Assembly (NCBI RefSeq): GCF_003651245.1
Contig: NZ_RAPE01000001.1
Location: 1 to 64,000 of the forward strand
Origin: Roseovarius spongiae
GTDB taxonomy: Bacteria > Pseudomonadota > Alphaproteobacteria > Rhodobacterales > Rhodobacteraceae
Direction: 5' to 3'
Length of the DNA: 64,000 nt
The position numbers and the translations under genes were made by a program. The notes under the pieces are model-generated. The model ran no database searches. It was not told the DNA's origin and saw only the letters and a list, made by a program, of their open reading frames with translations. Positions 8,737-18,029 of this stretch are shown piece by piece. The first letter of the stretch is position 1. Every line of letters starts with the position of its first letter.

Positions 8737-9629
8737 GCCGCCGCGCGGCGCTGCTGCGATTCTGGCTGCGGCGCACCGAAAAGCGCCGACTGCGCCGCGT
8801 GCAGGATCCCGCGCGCCTGCGCCGCGGTTTCGAGGCCAGGGCGCGGCTGTTCTTCCGCCCCGCGCGCGGCGCGCGGTATCGCGCGATCCGCCCCGGCGAC
8901 GGGGTGGAGGCGCTCGAAGTGACGCCGGAGCGGTTGCGGGGCGAGGCGATCGTGCTGTTCCTGCACGGGGGCGCCTATGTCTTTGGCTCGCCGCATACGC
9001 ACAAGGCGATGCTGTCGCGTCTCGCGGTCCTCGCGGGGGTGCGCGCGGTGTTGCCGTGGTATCGTCTCGCGCCCGAGCACCCGTTTCCGGCCGCGCTGGA
9101 GGATGCGCTGGCGGCCTATCGCGCGGTGATGGATCATCCCGGCGGGGTGGTCCTTGGCGGGGACAGCGCGGGGGGCGGGCTTGCCCTCGCGCTGCTGGCG
9201 CGGATCAGAGCGCTGGGATTGCCGTCGCCGCGGGGCTGTTTCGCGTTCTCGCCGCTGACCGACATGACCTTCGGTGGGGAGAGCATCCGCGCCAATGCCG
9301 AGAGCGACGTCCTGCTGCCCGCCGAGCGGGCGGGCGACATGGCGGCGATGTACCTGGCCGGCGCCCCGGCCGAAGATTCGCGGGCCTCGCCGCTCAACGC
9401 GGATTTCACCGGCGCGCCGCCGGTCTGGCTGACGGCGAGCGACAGCGAGATCCTGGCTGACGATACGCGCCGCATGGCCGCGCGCCTGCTGGAGCAGGGC
9501 GTCGACGTCACCTGCGTGATCGAGCGCGACCTGCCGCATGTCTGGCCCCTGTTCCAGACGTTCCTGCCCGAAGCGCGCCAGACCCTGGCCGAGCTGGCAG
9601 GCTGGATCACATCTCTTTCGCGCCTGTAA
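8733..9629 (+). CDS. alpha/beta hydrolase (hormone-sensitive-lipase type)
   Basis: A 298-residue esterase-like hydrolase. The oxyanion motif [10 protein letters not shown] (about residues 76-85) and nucleophile elbow GDSAGGG (about 142-148) are those of the hormone-sensitive-lipase branch of alpha/beta hydrolases. A candidate acidic residue lies in SDSEILADD, and a candidate catalytic histidine in LPHVWPLF near residue 270. There is no signal peptide, so it is probably cytoplasmic. Substrate cannot be told; small acyl esters are typical. It is translationally coupled to gshB by an ATGA overlap, and its last 23 bases overlap the 3' end of the convergent comM. Confidence 0.88.
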   Translation: MSRRAALLRFWLRRTEKRRLRRVQDPARLRRGFEARARLFFRPARGARYRAIRPGDGVEALEVTPERLRGEAIVLFLHGGAYVFGSPHTHKAMLSRLAVLAGVRAVLPWYRLAPEHPFPAALEDALAAYRAVMDHPGGVVLGGDSAGGGLALALLARIRALGLPSPRGCFAFSPLTDMTFGGESIRANAESDVLLPAERAGDMAAMYLAGAPAEDSRASPLNADFTGAPPVWLTASDSEILADDTRRMAARLLEQGVDVTCVIERDLPHVWPLFQTFLPEARQTLAELAGWITSLSRL

Positions 9630-11121
9630 TGCGGTAGCTCACGGCCTCGGCGACATGCGGGCGGCGCACCTCTGCGGAGCCGTCCAGATCGGCGATGGTC
9701 CGCGCCACGCGCAGCACGCGGTGGTAGCCGCGCGCCGAGAGGCCGAAACGTTCGGCGACCTTCAGCAGCAGCGCGCGCCCCTCCGCGTCGGGGCTGGCCA
9801 CGCTGTCGAGCAGCGCGCCTTCGGCGTCGGCGTTGAGCCGCGCGGGCCCGGCGTCGGCGAAGCGTGCGGCCTGCACGTCGCGCGCCGCCGCCACCCGCGC
9901 TGCCGCCTCGGCCGAGCTGTCGCCCGAGGGGGGCAGGTCGAGGTCGGTGAACTCGACCGGCGGCACCTCGACGCGCAGGTCGATGCGGTCCATCAGCGGG
10001 CCGCTGACCCGCCCGAGGTAATCTTCGCCGCAGGCCGGGGCGCGCGCGCAGGCGCGGGTGGGATCGCTCAGGTAGCCGCATTTGCAGGGGTTCGCGGCGG
10101 CGATCAGCATGAAGCGGCAGGGATAGGTCACATGCGCGTTGGCGCGCGCGATCATCACCTCGCCGGTCTCAATCGGCTGGCGCAGGGTCTCGAGCACGGT
10201 GCGGGAAAACTCGGGGAATTCGTCCATGAAGAGCACGCCGTTATGCGCGAGGCTGATCTCGCCGGGCGCGGCGCGGCGCCCGCCGCCGACGATTGCGGCC
10301 ATCGAGGCGGTGTGGTGTGGTTCGCGAAACGGGCGGGCGCGATTGATGCCGCCCTCATCCAGCAGCCCGGCGAGCGAGTGGATCATCGAGGTTTCCAGCG
10401 CCTCGCGCGCGTCCAGGGGGGGCAGGATGCCCGGCAGGCGCGCGGCCAGCATGGATTTGCCCGAGCCGGGCGTGCCGACCATCATTAGGTGGTGGCGCCC
10501 GGCGGCGGCGATCTCGAGCGCGCGCTTGGCGCGTTCCTGTCCCTTGACGTCGCGCAGGTCGCGTCCGCCGGGCAGCGGCAGCACCTCGCCCGGTTCGGCC
10601 GGGGGCAGGGGCGACTGGCCGGTATAGTGGCGCACAACGTCGGCGAGGCTGGCCGCGCCGATCACATGGGCGGCGCCGACCCAGGCCGCCTCGGCCCCCG
10701 AGAGATGCGGACAGAGGAGGGTGCGCTCCTCCGCGGCGGCGGCCATCGCGGCGGGCAGGGCGCCGACCACGGGGACCAGCGAGCCGTCAAGCGACAGTTC
10801 GCCCAGCGAGGTGGTGCCTTCGACGGCGTCCTTCGGGATGATCTCGAGCGCGGCCAGCAGGGCGAGCGCGATGGGCAGATCGAAATGGCTGCCCTCCTTG
10901 GGCAGATCGGCGGGGCTGAGATTGACGGTGATCCGCTTGCTGGGCAGGGCGATGGCCATCGAGGTCAGCGCCGTGCGCACCCGGTCGCGCGCCTCGCTCA
11001 CGGCCTTGTCGGGCAGCCCGACGAGCGAGAAGGCCGGCACGCCGGCGGTGACGGCGCATTGCACCTCGACCTGCCGGGCCTCCACGCCCTCGAAGGCGAC
11101 CGTGTAGGCGCGCGCCACCAT
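9607..11121 (-). CDS. comM: YifB/ComM family AAA+ ATPase
   Basis: A 504-residue ComM/YifB protein. In naturally transformable bacteria ComM is a hexameric helicase that drives branch migration during integration of incoming DNA; many annotations call the family Mg-chelatase-like. Visible parts: the N-terminal Lon-protease-like/ChlI domain (VQCAVTAGVPAFSLVGLPDKAV, residues 20-41), Walker A GTPGSGKSMLA near residue 217, Walker B LFMDEFPEF, and a cysteine cluster (CKCGYLSDPTRAC...C) after ANPCKCG. The C-terminal Mg-chelatase domain ends in a helical region. Start is an ATG. It follows sdhB after an 82-base gap and probably has its own promoter. Confidence 0.92.
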   Translation of the reverse strand: MVARAYTVAFEGVEARQVEVQCAVTAGVPAFSLVGLPDKAVSEARDRVRTALTSMAIALPSKRITVNLSPADLPKEGSHFDLPIALALLAALEIIPKDAVEGTTSLGELSLDGSLVPVVGALPAAMAAAAEERTLLCPHLSGAEAAWVGAAHVIGAASLADVVRHYTGQSPLPPAEPGEVLPLPGGRDLRDVKGQERAKRALEIAAAGRHHLMMVGTPGSGKSMLAARLPGILPPLDAREALETSMIHSLAGLLDEGGINRARPFREPHHTASMAAIVGGGRRAAPGEISLAHNGVLFMDEFPEFSRTVLETLRQPIETGEVMIARANAHVTYPCRFMLIAAANPCKCGYLSDPTRACARAPACGEDYLGRVSGPLMDRIDLRVEVPPVEFTDLDLPPSGDSSAEAAARVAAARDVQAARFADAGPARLNADAEGALLDSVASPDAEGRALLLKVAERFGLSARGYHRVLRVARTIADLDGSAEVRRPHVAEAVSYRITGAKEM

Positions 11122-11203
11122 GTCTTTTCTCCCCGGAGCCGATCAAGGTTAACGGTATCGCGGCAGAGATTTAGGAATGGTTAACGCCGGCGAGCGGGCG
11201 CGC

Positions 11204-11983
11204 TCAGACCATGCGGTCGACCATCATCTTCTTGATCTCGGCGATCGCCTTGGCGGGGTTCAAGCCCTTGGGACAGGTCTTGGTGCAGTTCATGATCGTG
11301 TGGCAGCGGTAGAGCTTGAACGGATCCTCGAGATCGTCCAGCCGTTCGCCGGTGGCTTCGTCGCGGGAATCGATGATCCAGCGATAGGCGTGCAGCAGCG
11401 TGGCCGGTCCCAGGAACCGGTCGGCGTTCCACCAGTAGCTCGGGCAGGCGGTCGAACAGCAGGCGCACATGACGCATTCATAAAGCCCGTCGAGCTTTTC
11501 GCGGTCCTCGATGGATTGCTTCCATTCCCGCTGGGGCGGGTTGGTCTCGGTCTGCAGCCAGGGCTTGATGGACGCGTGTTGCGCGTACCAATGCGTGAGG
11601 TCGGGGATCAGGTCGCGCACGACGGGCATGTGGGGCAGCGGGTAGATCTTCACGTCGCCCTTGATCTCGTCCATGCCGTAGATGCAGGCGAGCGTGTTGA
11701 TCCCGTCGATATTCATCGCGCAGGAGCCGCAGATGCCTTCGCGGCAGGAGCGGCGGAAGGCCAGCGTCGGGTCGATGTCGGTCTTGATCTTGATCAGCGC
11801 GTCGAGAACCATCGGGCCGCAATCGTCCATGTCGACGAAATAGGTGTCCATCCGCGGGTTGTCGTCGTCATCCGGCGTCCAGCGATAGATGCTGAACTTG
11901 CGCAGGTTGGCGGCGCCCTCGGGCTTGGGCCATGTCTTGCCGGTGGTGATGCGGCTGTTCCTGGGAAGGGTGAGTTGAACCAT
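11204..11983 (-). CDS. sdhB: succinate dehydrogenase iron-sulfur subunit
   Basis: SdhB passes electrons from the flavoprotein to the membrane quinone site in complex II. The 259-residue protein carries all three Fe-S cluster ligands sets: [15 protein letters not shown] (2Fe-2S), [16 protein letters not shown] (4Fe-4S) and [17 protein letters not shown] (3Fe-4S). It is the last gene of the minus-strand sdhC-sdhD-sdhA-(lipoprotein)-sdhB operon, with 14 bases after the lipoprotein gene. Length and motifs are normal for alphaproteobacteria. Confidence 0.97.
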   Translation of the reverse strand: MVQLTLPRNSRITTGKTWPKPEGAANLRKFSIYRWTPDDDDNPRMDTYFVDMDDCGPMVLDALIKIKTDIDPTLAFRRSCREGICGSCAMNIDGINTLACIYGMDEIKGDVKIYPLPHMPVVRDLIPDLTHWYAQHASIKPWLQTETNPPQREWKQSIEDREKLDGLYECVMCACCSTACPSYWWNADRFLGPATLLHAYRWIIDSRDEATGERLDDLEDPFKLYRCHTIMNCTKTCPKGLNPAKAIAEIKKMMVDRMV

Positions 11984-11997
11984 GAGCGTCTACTCCT

Positions 11998-12324
11998 TCA
12001 GTTGCCCATCAGCGCGAGGCTGTTGCGGGCGATACATTCCACGGCCTCGGGGCGCTGCGCGATGGCGATCACGTCCCGTGCGGTCTCATCCGTCACGCCG
12101 GAGACGGAGGCCCGGGCGATCGACAGGATCTCGCCCGCGCTCGCGGCGTCGATGATGCAGTCGGTCACCGGCGCGGCGTTGACGCCCGGGAACCGCTGTT
12201 GCACCACGCCGTTCACGACCGTCTTGGCCCGGTCGCGCGCGATGGCGTCGGCCGCGTCGTTGGCCGCCGTGCAGCCGGTCGCGGCCAGCAGCGCCGCGAG
12301 CGCGGACGCGGGCGCGAGGCGCAT
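11998..12324 (-). CDS. small lipoprotein-like protein within the sdh operon
   Basis: A 108-residue protein of unknown function sitting between sdhA and sdhB. The N-terminus is a signal peptide ending in L-A-A-T-G-C, a plausible lipobox with Cys about residue 18, so the mature protein may be a periplasm-facing lipoprotein of about 90 residues. Two further cysteines (in DCIID and ECIARN) could form a disulfide. The start codon overlaps the sdhA stop by one base (TGATG), which implies coupled translation with the dehydrogenase. I recall similar small genes in sdh operons of Rhodobacterales, but no function. It could be an assembly or stability factor for complex II; that is conjecture from position only. 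Confidence 0.75.
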   Translation of the reverse strand: MRLAPASALAALLAATGCTAANDAADAIARDRAKTVVNGVVQQRFPGVNAAPVTDCIIDAASAGEILSIARASVSGVTDETARDVIAIAQRPEAVECIARNSLALMGN

Positions 12325-14129
12325 CAGAACGTCCGCGCCTTCGGCGCGATCTTATTGAGCGGGATGCCGCCCTGTTTTTCGGTGGTCAGCGGATCCTCGA
12401 TGATCGGGCGGTAGCTGAGCTCAACGTCGTTGCCGTGCACGCGGGCGATGGTGTGGACGCGCCAGTTCTCGTCGTCGCGCTCCTCGTAATCCTCGTGCGC
12501 GTGGGCGCCGCGGCTTTCGTGGCGGGCCTCGGCGCCGTAGATCGTGGCGAGCGCGTTGGGCATGAGGTTGGTCAGCTCCAGCGTCTCCATCAGGTCGGTG
12601 TTCCACACGAGGCTGCGGTCGGTGACGTGCAGGTCGTCCAGCTTGGCGGCGATGTCGTGCATCTTGTCGATGCCCTCGGCGAGCGTCTTGGAGGTGCGGA
12701 ACACGGCGGCGTCGGCCTGCATGGTCTTCTGCATCTCGGTGCGCAGCTCGGCCGTGGGCGTGCCGCCCTTGGCGTGGCGGATGCCGTCGAAGCGGTCGAA
12801 GATCTTGTCGATCTGCGCGGCGTCGGCGTCCGGCGCGGCGCTGTCGCGGTCGATCACCTCGCCGGCGCGGATCGCGGCGGCGCGGCCGAACACCACGAGG
12901 TCGATAAGCGAGTTCGACCCCAGCCGGTTCGCCCCGTGGACCGAGGCGCAGCCCGCTTCGCCCACGGCCATGAGGCCGGGCACGATGGCGTTGGGGTCGT
13001 CAGCAGTCGGGTTCAGCGCCTCGCCCCAGTGGTTGGTCGGGATGCCGCCCATGTTGTAATGCACGGTGGGCAGGACCGGGATCGGCTCCTTGGTCACGTC
13101 GACGCCGGCGAAGATGCGCGCGGATTCGGAAATGCCGGGCAGGCGCAGGTGCAGCGCCTCGGCGGGCAGGTGGCTGAGGTTCAGGTGGATGTGATCGCCG
13201 TCCTTGCCCACGCCGCGCCCCTCGCGGATTTCCATCGTCATCGACCGGCTGACGTAGTCGCGCGGCGCCAGATCCTTGTATTGCGGGGCGTAGCGTTCCA
13301 TGAAGCGCTCGCCCTCGGAGTTGGTGAGGTAGCCGCCCTCGCCGCGCGCGCCCTCGGTGATGAGACAGCCGGCGCCGTAGATGCCGGTGGGGTGGAACTG
13401 CACGAATTCCATGTCCTGAAGCGGCAGCCCGGCGCGCGCGACCATGCCGCCGCCGTCGCCGGTGCAGGTATGCGCGGAGGTGGCGGAAAAGAACGCGCGG
13501 CCATAGCCGCCGGTGGCCAGCACGACCATCTTGGCGTTGAAGACGTGCATCGTGCCGTCGTCGAGCTTCCAGCAGACGACGCCGGTGCAGGCGCCGTCGT
13601 CGGATATCACGAGGTCGATGGCGAAGTATTCGATGTAGAATTCGGCCTTCTGCTTGAGGCTCTGGCCGTAGAGCGTGTGCAGGATCGCGTGTCCCGTCCG
13701 GTCGGCGGCGGCGCAGGTGCGCTGCACGGGCGGGCCTTCGCCGAATTCGGTGGTGTGCCCGCCGAAGGGGCGCTGGTAGATCTTGCCCTCTTCGGTGCGC
13801 GAGAAGGGCACGCCGTAATGTTCGAGCTCGTAAACCGCCTTGGGCGCCTCGCGGGCGAGGTATTCCATCGCGTCGGTGTCGCCGAGCCAGTCGCCGCCCT
13901 TGACGGTGTCATACATGTGCCACTGCCAGTTGTCCGGCCCCATGTTGGAGAGCGACGCGGCGATGCCGCCCTGCGCGGCCACGGTGTGAGAGCGGGTCGG
14001 GAACACCTTGGTCACGCAGGCGGTGCGCAGCCCCTGTTCGGCCATGCCAAGCGTCGCCCGCAGCCCGGCGCCGCCGGCGCCCACCACGACCACGTCGTAA
14101 TCATGCGTCTCGTATTCGTATTCGGCCAT
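12324..14129 (-). CDS. sdhA: succinate dehydrogenase flavoprotein subunit
   Basis: SdhA oxidises succinate to fumarate with covalently bound FAD. The chosen ATG at 14129 gives 601 residues beginning [12 protein letters not shown]; an AGGAA ribosome binding site is eight bases upstream. An in-frame TTG at 14144 also exists but would overlap the end of sdhD and place this ribosome binding site inside the gene. Motifs: the dinucleotide-binding [27 protein letters not shown] with the histidine that links FAD; the active-site region [10 protein letters not shown] and GARGEGGYL; and [18 protein letters not shown]. It lies in the order sdhC-sdhD-sdhA-lipoprotein-sdhB. Confidence 0.97.
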   Translation of the reverse strand: MAEYEYETHDYDVVVVGAGGAGLRATLGMAEQGLRTACVTKVFPTRSHTVAAQGGIAASLSNMGPDNWQWHMYDTVKGGDWLGDTDAMEYLAREAPKAVYELEHYGVPFSRTEEGKIYQRPFGGHTTEFGEGPPVQRTCAAADRTGHAILHTLYGQSLKQKAEFYIEYFAIDLVISDDGACTGVVCWKLDDGTMHVFNAKMVVLATGGYGRAFFSATSAHTCTGDGGGMVARAGLPLQDMEFVQFHPTGIYGAGCLITEGARGEGGYLTNSEGERFMERYAPQYKDLAPRDYVSRSMTMEIREGRGVGKDGDHIHLNLSHLPAEALHLRLPGISESARIFAGVDVTKEPIPVLPTVHYNMGGIPTNHWGEALNPTADDPNAIVPGLMAVGEAGCASVHGANRLGSNSLIDLVVFGRAAAIRAGEVIDRDSAAPDADAAQIDKIFDRFDGIRHAKGGTPTAELRTEMQKTMQADAAVFRTSKTLAEGIDKMHDIAAKLDDLHVTDRSLVWNTDLMETLELTNLMPNALATIYGAEARHESRGAHAHEDYEERDDENWRVHTIARVHGNDVELSYRPIIEDPLTTEKQGGIPLNKIAPKARTF

Positions 14130-14140
14130 CGGATCGTTCC

Positions 14141-14512
14141 TCAAATCGCGATTTTCGCAAGGGCGAACAGGCCGGTGGCCGTCGCGCCGTAGGTCAGCAC
14201 CGTCACGCTCATGATGAGCACCTTGCGCGTGGAGCCGCGCCAGTAATCCTCGATCATCATGATCGCGCCCTTGCGGAAATGTTCGAGCCCGACGAACAGC
14301 ACCAGCCCGGTCAGGATCGCCACGGCGGGGTGCGAGAAGGTGGCCAGCACCTCTTCGCGCGTGCCGCCGAGCGTGCTGCCGAAGATGTAGAGGAAGGTCG
14401 GCACGATCAGCGCGAGGCCGACCGCGCTCATGGTCATGTACCAGTGATGCTCGGTCCCGGAGCCGGCGGCGCCGCGCCCCTTGGCGAGCTTGCGGGGGGT
14501 GATGAAACGCAT
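14141..14512 (-). CDS. sdhD: succinate dehydrogenase membrane anchor subunit
   Basis: A 123-residue hydrophobic subunit that anchors complex II and forms part of the quinone and haem site. The start [20 protein letters not shown] is typical of alphaproteobacterial SdhD. Three membrane helices are visible at about residues 28-48, 60-80 and 98-119. A conserved histidine-containing segment (GTEHHWYMT) precedes helix 1, and the H-F-R-K-G segment follows helix 2. The gene starts 11 bases after the sdhC stop and ends 11 bases before the sdhA start. Confidence 0.92.
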   Translation of the reverse strand: MRFITPRKLAKGRGAAGSGTEHHWYMTMSAVGLALIVPTFLYIFGSTLGGTREEVLATFSHPAVAILTGLVLFVGLEHFRKGAIMMIEDYWRGSTRKVLIMSVTVLTYGATATGLFALAKIAI

Positions 14513-14523
14513 GGCGTGCCTCC

Positions 14524-14913
14524 TCAGATGATGATGAGCGTCAGGATGGTCAGCACGACCGACCCGATGACGCAGGCCCAGCCCAGCCGCTCGGCGGTGA
14601 CGATGTCCATGCCGCGCGCGGCGTCGAAGAGCAGATGCCGCAGACCGGCGAGGTAGTGATACCAGATCGCCCAGAGCGAGAGGGTGAACACCAGGTCGCC
14701 GAACCAGGAGGTGACGAAGGCGTTGGCGGTCTCGAAATATTCCGGCCCGGTCGCCGCGGCCAGCAGCCACCACACGATGAGCAGCACGGCCACGATCAGC
14801 CCGTTGCCGGTGATCCGCGTCAGGATCGAGGACATCGAGGTCATCTGCGGGCGGTAATACGGCCCGATCATGAATGGTGATAGCGGACGTTCGGTCTGGT
14901 TCGCATCGGACAT
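14524..14913 (-). CDS. sdhC: succinate dehydrogenase cytochrome b556 subunit
   Basis: A 129-residue membrane subunit of complex II. After [17 protein letters not shown] it shows the family element [16 protein letters not shown], with the serine/arginine residues that line the quinone pocket, then three membrane helices at about residues 38-55, 66-86 and 108-128. The segment [12 protein letters not shown] contains the conserved haem-ligand-type histidine. It is the first gene of the sdh operon; the 197-base gap upstream (14914-15110) must hold the operon promoter. That gap contains TGTGAC and GTCAC half-sites about 17 bases apart, near 14987-15015, a possible regulatory inverted repeat. Confidence 0.9.
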   Translation of the reverse strand: MSDANQTERPLSPFMIGPYYRPQMTSMSSILTRITGNGLIVAVLLIVWWLLAAATGPEYFETANAFVTSWFGDLVFTLSLWAIWYHYLAGLRHLLFDAARGMDIVTAERLGWACVIGSVVLTILTLIII

Positions 14914-15110
14914 GGGCGTGTTTCCCTTCCTCTGGCTGGCGGCGGCTGGCCTCCCGCGGGGGCGCCGCCGGGGATCGGCTGGCCTTATGTGACCTGTTTT
15001 AGCGCGGCTGTCACGCAAGCGCACCCCCAAACGCCGGAAATCTGCGGGCTTTGCCGGCGCGCGGGAAAGTCGCGATCGCGCCCGTGACGGCGCAACCGCG
15101 CGGCGCGGGA

Positions 15111-16142
15111 TCAGGTGGGGACGAGCGCCCAGTAGTCGAGGTCGAGCAGCACGTCGGGCAGGTATTTCCCGTCCGCGTCGCGCAATTCGCCCGGCGCGCC
15201 GCCCTTGGTCGCCACCAGCCGCAGGCGCAGCGCGCCGACGCCCGGCGCGGCGGTTTCGGCGCGGTCCAGCACCTCGGACCAGGCGCGCACGGTGTCGCCC
15301 GCGAAGCAGGGGTTGGCGTGGGCGCCGCCGTTCAGCCCCGCGATCATCTGCGCGTTGGCCAGCCCGTTGAAGCTGAGCGCCCGCGCGAGCGAGATGACGT
15401 GCCCGCCATAGATCAGCCGCCTGCCGCCCTCGCGCGCGGTGGCGTCGAAATGCACTTTCGCGGTGTTCTGCCACAGGCGGGTGGCCATCATGTGTTCGGC
15501 TTCCTCGATGGTGACGCCGTCGACATGGTCGATCACCTCGCCGGGCGCGTAATCGCCCCAGCGGTGCGGTTCGCCCGCCAGCGCGAAATCGTAGCCGGTG
15601 AAGTCGAGCCCCTCGGGGATGACGAGATCGCCCGCCGCGAGCGCGGGTTTCAGTTCGGGGATCACCGGGGCGGGCGCGTCGCCGCCGGTTTCGCGTTTGC
15701 GCACCATGACCCAGCGGACGTAGTCGAGCACGACCTCGTCCTTCTGGTTGCGCCCCTCGGTGCGCACCCAGACGACGCCCGATTTGCCGTTCGAGTTCTG
15801 TTTCAGCCCGATCACCTCGGACGTCGCCGAGAGCGTGTCGCCCGGCCAGACCGGGCGCAGCCAGCGCCCCTCGGCATAGCCCAGGTTCGCCAGCGCGTTG
15901 AGCGAGATATCCGGCACGGTCTTGCCGAAAACGACGTGGAACGCGGCGAGGTCGTCGAGCGGCGCGGCGGGCAGCCCGCAGGCGCGGGCGAATTCGTCCG
16001 AGGAGGCCAGCGCGTGCCGCGCGGGGTAGAGCGCATGGTAAAGCGCGCGTTCGCCCGCCCCGACGGTGCGCGGGACCGCGTGGGGGATCACCTCGCCCGG
16101 TTGGTAATCCTCGAAGAAGCGGCCCGGGTTGGTCTTGGTCAT
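15111..16142 (-). CDS. mch: mesaconyl-CoA hydratase (beta-methylmalyl-CoA dehydratase)
   Basis: This enzyme interconverts mesaconyl-C1-CoA and beta-methylmalyl-CoA in the ethylmalonyl-CoA pathway, which lets bacteria without isocitrate lyase grow on acetyl-CoA units. From the ATG at 16142 it is 343 residues, the length I recall for the Rhodobacter sphaeroides enzyme. It is a double hotdog (MaoC-type) protein: one half from FFEDYQPGEVI, the second from RWGDYAPGEVIDHVDG, with a MATRLWQNTAKVHFD segment and a GGHVISLARALS helix. The start overlaps the stop of the DUF1737 gene (TGATG); a GTG one codon upstream is less likely. Its neighbour mcl2 acts in the same pathway, which supports the call over a generic MaoC dehydratase. 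Confidence 0.88.
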   Translation of the reverse strand: MTKTNPGRFFEDYQPGEVIPHAVPRTVGAGERALYHALYPARHALASSDEFARACGLPAAPLDDLAAFHVVFGKTVPDISLNALANLGYAEGRWLRPVWPGDTLSATSEVIGLKQNSNGKSGVVWVRTEGRNQKDEVVLDYVRWVMVRKRETGGDAPAPVIPELKPALAAGDLVIPEGLDFTGYDFALAGEPHRWGDYAPGEVIDHVDGVTIEEAEHMMATRLWQNTAKVHFDATAREGGRRLIYGGHVISLARALSFNGLANAQMIAGLNGGAHANPCFAGDTVRAWSEVLDRAETAAPGVGALRLRLVATKGGAPGELRDADGKYLPDVLLDLDYWALVPT

Positions 16143-16345
16143 CACTGCGCCCTGAGCTTCGTGTCCGGGGTATATTCGCCCGGCGCGTCCTTGATGACGG
16201 CCTGCCCGCAGCGCATGGCGCCGCTGAGGGGATCATGGGCGTAGGTCGGGCTGCCGTAAAGCTCCCAGCCCTTGTTCAGCGCCTCGGTCACCTTGTGGCA
16301 GAAGGCCGAGCTGTCCTCAGCGGTCAGGAGTCGGTAGAGTTTCAT
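16142..16345 (-). CDS. DUF1737 domain protein
   Basis: A 67-residue protein starting MKLYRLLTAEDSSAFC. It matches the DUF1737 pattern: a short strand, a helix, NKGWELYGSPTYA, then a C-terminal segment with GQAVIK. The ATG at 16345 is preferred over an upstream in-frame start at 16354. Its stop overlaps the start of mch by one base, and it begins five bases after the nnrU stop, so it belongs to the mcl2-nnrU-DUF1737-mch operon. Function unknown. The GWELYGSP element is also found in small substrate-interacting or regulatory proteins, but nothing here shows what it binds. Confidence 0.8.
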   Translation of the reverse strand: MKLYRLLTAEDSSAFCHKVTEALNKGWELYGSPTYAHDPLSGAMRCGQAVIKDAPGEYTPDTKLRAQ

Positions 16346-16350
16346 GGCGG

Positions 16351-16902
16351 TCACCCGAAGACTGGATAGCCGAGCGCGTAATGCGCGGCGGCGATTGCGA
16401 GATAGACGACGATCGCGGCGATCAGGACGATGATTTCCTTGCGCTTCGATGCGGGCGGGGGCGGGGTCCAGTGCGGCTGCGCCCGGTTGATGAGGATCAC
16501 CTCGGCCACGGCCCAGGCCAGCAGCCCGCCGAACAGGATGAACGAAGGCGTGTCGCCGTTGACCAAAAGGTGCGCCAGCGCCCAGACCTTGACCGCGCCA
16601 AGCATCGGGTGGCGCATCCGCCGCGCCAGCGCCGTCTTTGCGCCGGCGACGGCGAAGAGGTAGACCGACAGAAGCATCAGCAGGTTGTTCAGCCCCACCA
16701 TCGCCGGCGTGCGGCCCCAGAAATAGGCGCCGTCGGCCATGCGGTAGCCGATCACCATCAGCGCCACGCTGCCCAGCACGGCGAGCGCGACGGCCCCGCG
16801 CCCCGCGTCGCCCATGCTTTCGCGCGCGGCCGGGGCGAGGCGCTTGAAGAGATGGGCCGCGGCCCAGAGCGCGACGCCGAGGATCAGCAGGAGCGTTCCC
16901 AT
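16351..16902 (-). CDS. nnrU: NnrU family membrane protein
   Basis: A 183-residue integral membrane protein of the NnrU family, first described beside nitrite and nitric oxide reductase genes but common outside them. Five or so hydrophobic helices are visible (about residues 2-18, 39-57, 73-92, 117-137, 160-180). The RMRHPMLGAVKVWALAHLLVNGD segment, with conserved His and Asn, is the family hallmark and is shared with isoprenylcysteine-methyltransferase-like proteins. It starts two bases after the mcl2 stop and lies in that operon. No denitrification gene is in the window, so a role in nitrogen oxide metabolism is not supported by context. Confidence 0.85.
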   Translation of the reverse strand: MGTLLLILGVALWAAAHLFKRLAPAARESMGDAGRGAVALAVLGSVALMVIGYRMADGAYFWGRTPAMVGLNNLLMLLSVYLFAVAGAKTALARRMRHPMLGAVKVWALAHLLVNGDTPSFILFGGLLAWAVAEVILINRAQPHWTPPPPASKRKEIIVLIAAIVVYLAIAAAHYALGYPVFG

Positions 16903-16904
16903 GC

Positions 16905-17753
16905 TCAGCCCTCCAACGTCGCGATGGCGTCGGCGCGGGCCAGCGTGCGGCGCGCGGTGACGACGTGCAGGTTCTCGACGATGGCGCCGTCGACCACGGC
17001 GACGCCGCCGCCCGCGGCCTCGAACGCCTCGATCTGGCGGCGGGCGAGGTCGATCTCGGCCTCGTCCGGGGCGAAGGCCGCGTTGGCGATGGCGAGCTGG
17101 GCGGGGTGGATCAGCGTCTTGCCGTCGAAGCCGAGGTCGCGGCCCTGTTCGCATTCGCTCGCGAGCCCGTTCTCGTCGCGGAACTTGTTGTAGACCCCGT
17201 CGATGGCCGGGATCCGCGCGGCGCGGGCGGCCAGCACGATCTGTTGCAGCGACAGCATCAGCGGCAGCCGGTCGGCGCGCGCGCGGCAGCCGAGTTCGCG
17301 CGCGAGGTCGTTGGTGCCCGCGACCAGTCCGCCCACGCGCGGATGCGCGGCGATGGCGCGCGCGTTCATGATGCTCTGCGCAGTTTCCATCATCACCCAG
17401 ACGCCCATGCGGGCGGGCAGCAGTTCAACCAGCCGGTCCACGTCCGAGGGCGCGTCGACCTTGGGCAGCAGGATCGCGTCCGCGTCCGCGTCGGCCAGCG
17501 CGCGCGCGTCGTCGAGCCCCCAGTCGGTGGTGAGCGCGTTGATCCGCACGATGCGGAACCGCTTGCCATAGCCGCCCTGGCCGAGCGCGGCGGCCAGTGT
17601 CTCGCGCGCGCCGGCCTTGGCGTCCGGCGCGACGGCGTCCTCGAGATCGAAGATGATCGCGTCCGTGGGCAGATCGCGCGCCTTGTCGAGCGCGCGGTCC
17701 TTCGCGCCGGGGATGTAGAGCACCGAACGGTAGGGATGGCTGGCCGCGTCCAT
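16905..17753 (-). CDS. mcl2: (3S)-malyl-CoA thioesterase
   Basis: A 282-residue HpcH/HpaI (CitE-like) protein. The start MDAASHPYRSVLYIPGAKDRALDKA and the segments AIIFDLEDAVAPD, RIVRINALTTDWG, ILLPKV and GFDGKTLIHPAQL match the malyl-CoA thioesterase (Mcl2) branch, which hydrolyses (S)-malyl-CoA to malate, rather than the longer malyl-CoA/beta-methylmalyl-CoA lyase (Mcl1). Magnesium ligands are the Glu and Asp of the FDLEDAV and GTNDLA regions. An AGGAGAG ribosome binding site supports the ATG at 17753. It leads the minus-strand operon ending in mch, so it probably feeds the last steps of the ethylmalonyl-CoA pathway. A lyase activity cannot be excluded from sequence. Confidence 0.85.
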   Translation of the reverse strand: MDAASHPYRSVLYIPGAKDRALDKARDLPTDAIIFDLEDAVAPDAKAGARETLAAALGQGGYGKRFRIVRINALTTDWGLDDARALADADADAILLPKVDAPSDVDRLVELLPARMGVWVMMETAQSIMNARAIAAHPRVGGLVAGTNDLARELGCRARADRLPLMLSLQQIVLAARAARIPAIDGVYNKFRDENGLASECEQGRDLGFDGKTLIHPAQLAIANAAFAPDEAEIDLARRQIEAFEAAGGGVAVVDGAIVENLHVVTARRTLARADAIATLEG

Positions 17754-18029
17754 GCGCCTCTCCTTGCTGTGGCGGGTGTGATGGTTGCGCAGCCATGCCA
17801 TCATTGCCCCGCCCGGTTCAAGTCCCTTCGCGGCGCGGGGCGGCGTCAGAGGGCCCGGAACCCGCGGCGTGATCTTTCCGCACGGGAAAATTCAGCAGAA
17901 ACAGCGCGGCGCCGGGCGGGCGACGAAAAATGTGGAGCCGCGGGGAACCCGATCCCGCCGGCGGCGTTGCCAATGCAGACCGGGGCAAGAGCCTCGGCGA
18001 CAGATTGAACCAGATGTATGAGGGTGACA

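Noticed and set aside
12435..14192. Long plus-strand open frame opposite sdhA
   Set aside because: Shadow of sdhA in high-GC DNA; the minus-strand frame has every flavoprotein motif.
18018..18029. Upstream ATG as start of the PRC-barrel protein
   Set aside because: It would put four residues before the signal peptide and use no ribosome binding site; AGGG at 18021 fits the ATG at 18030.
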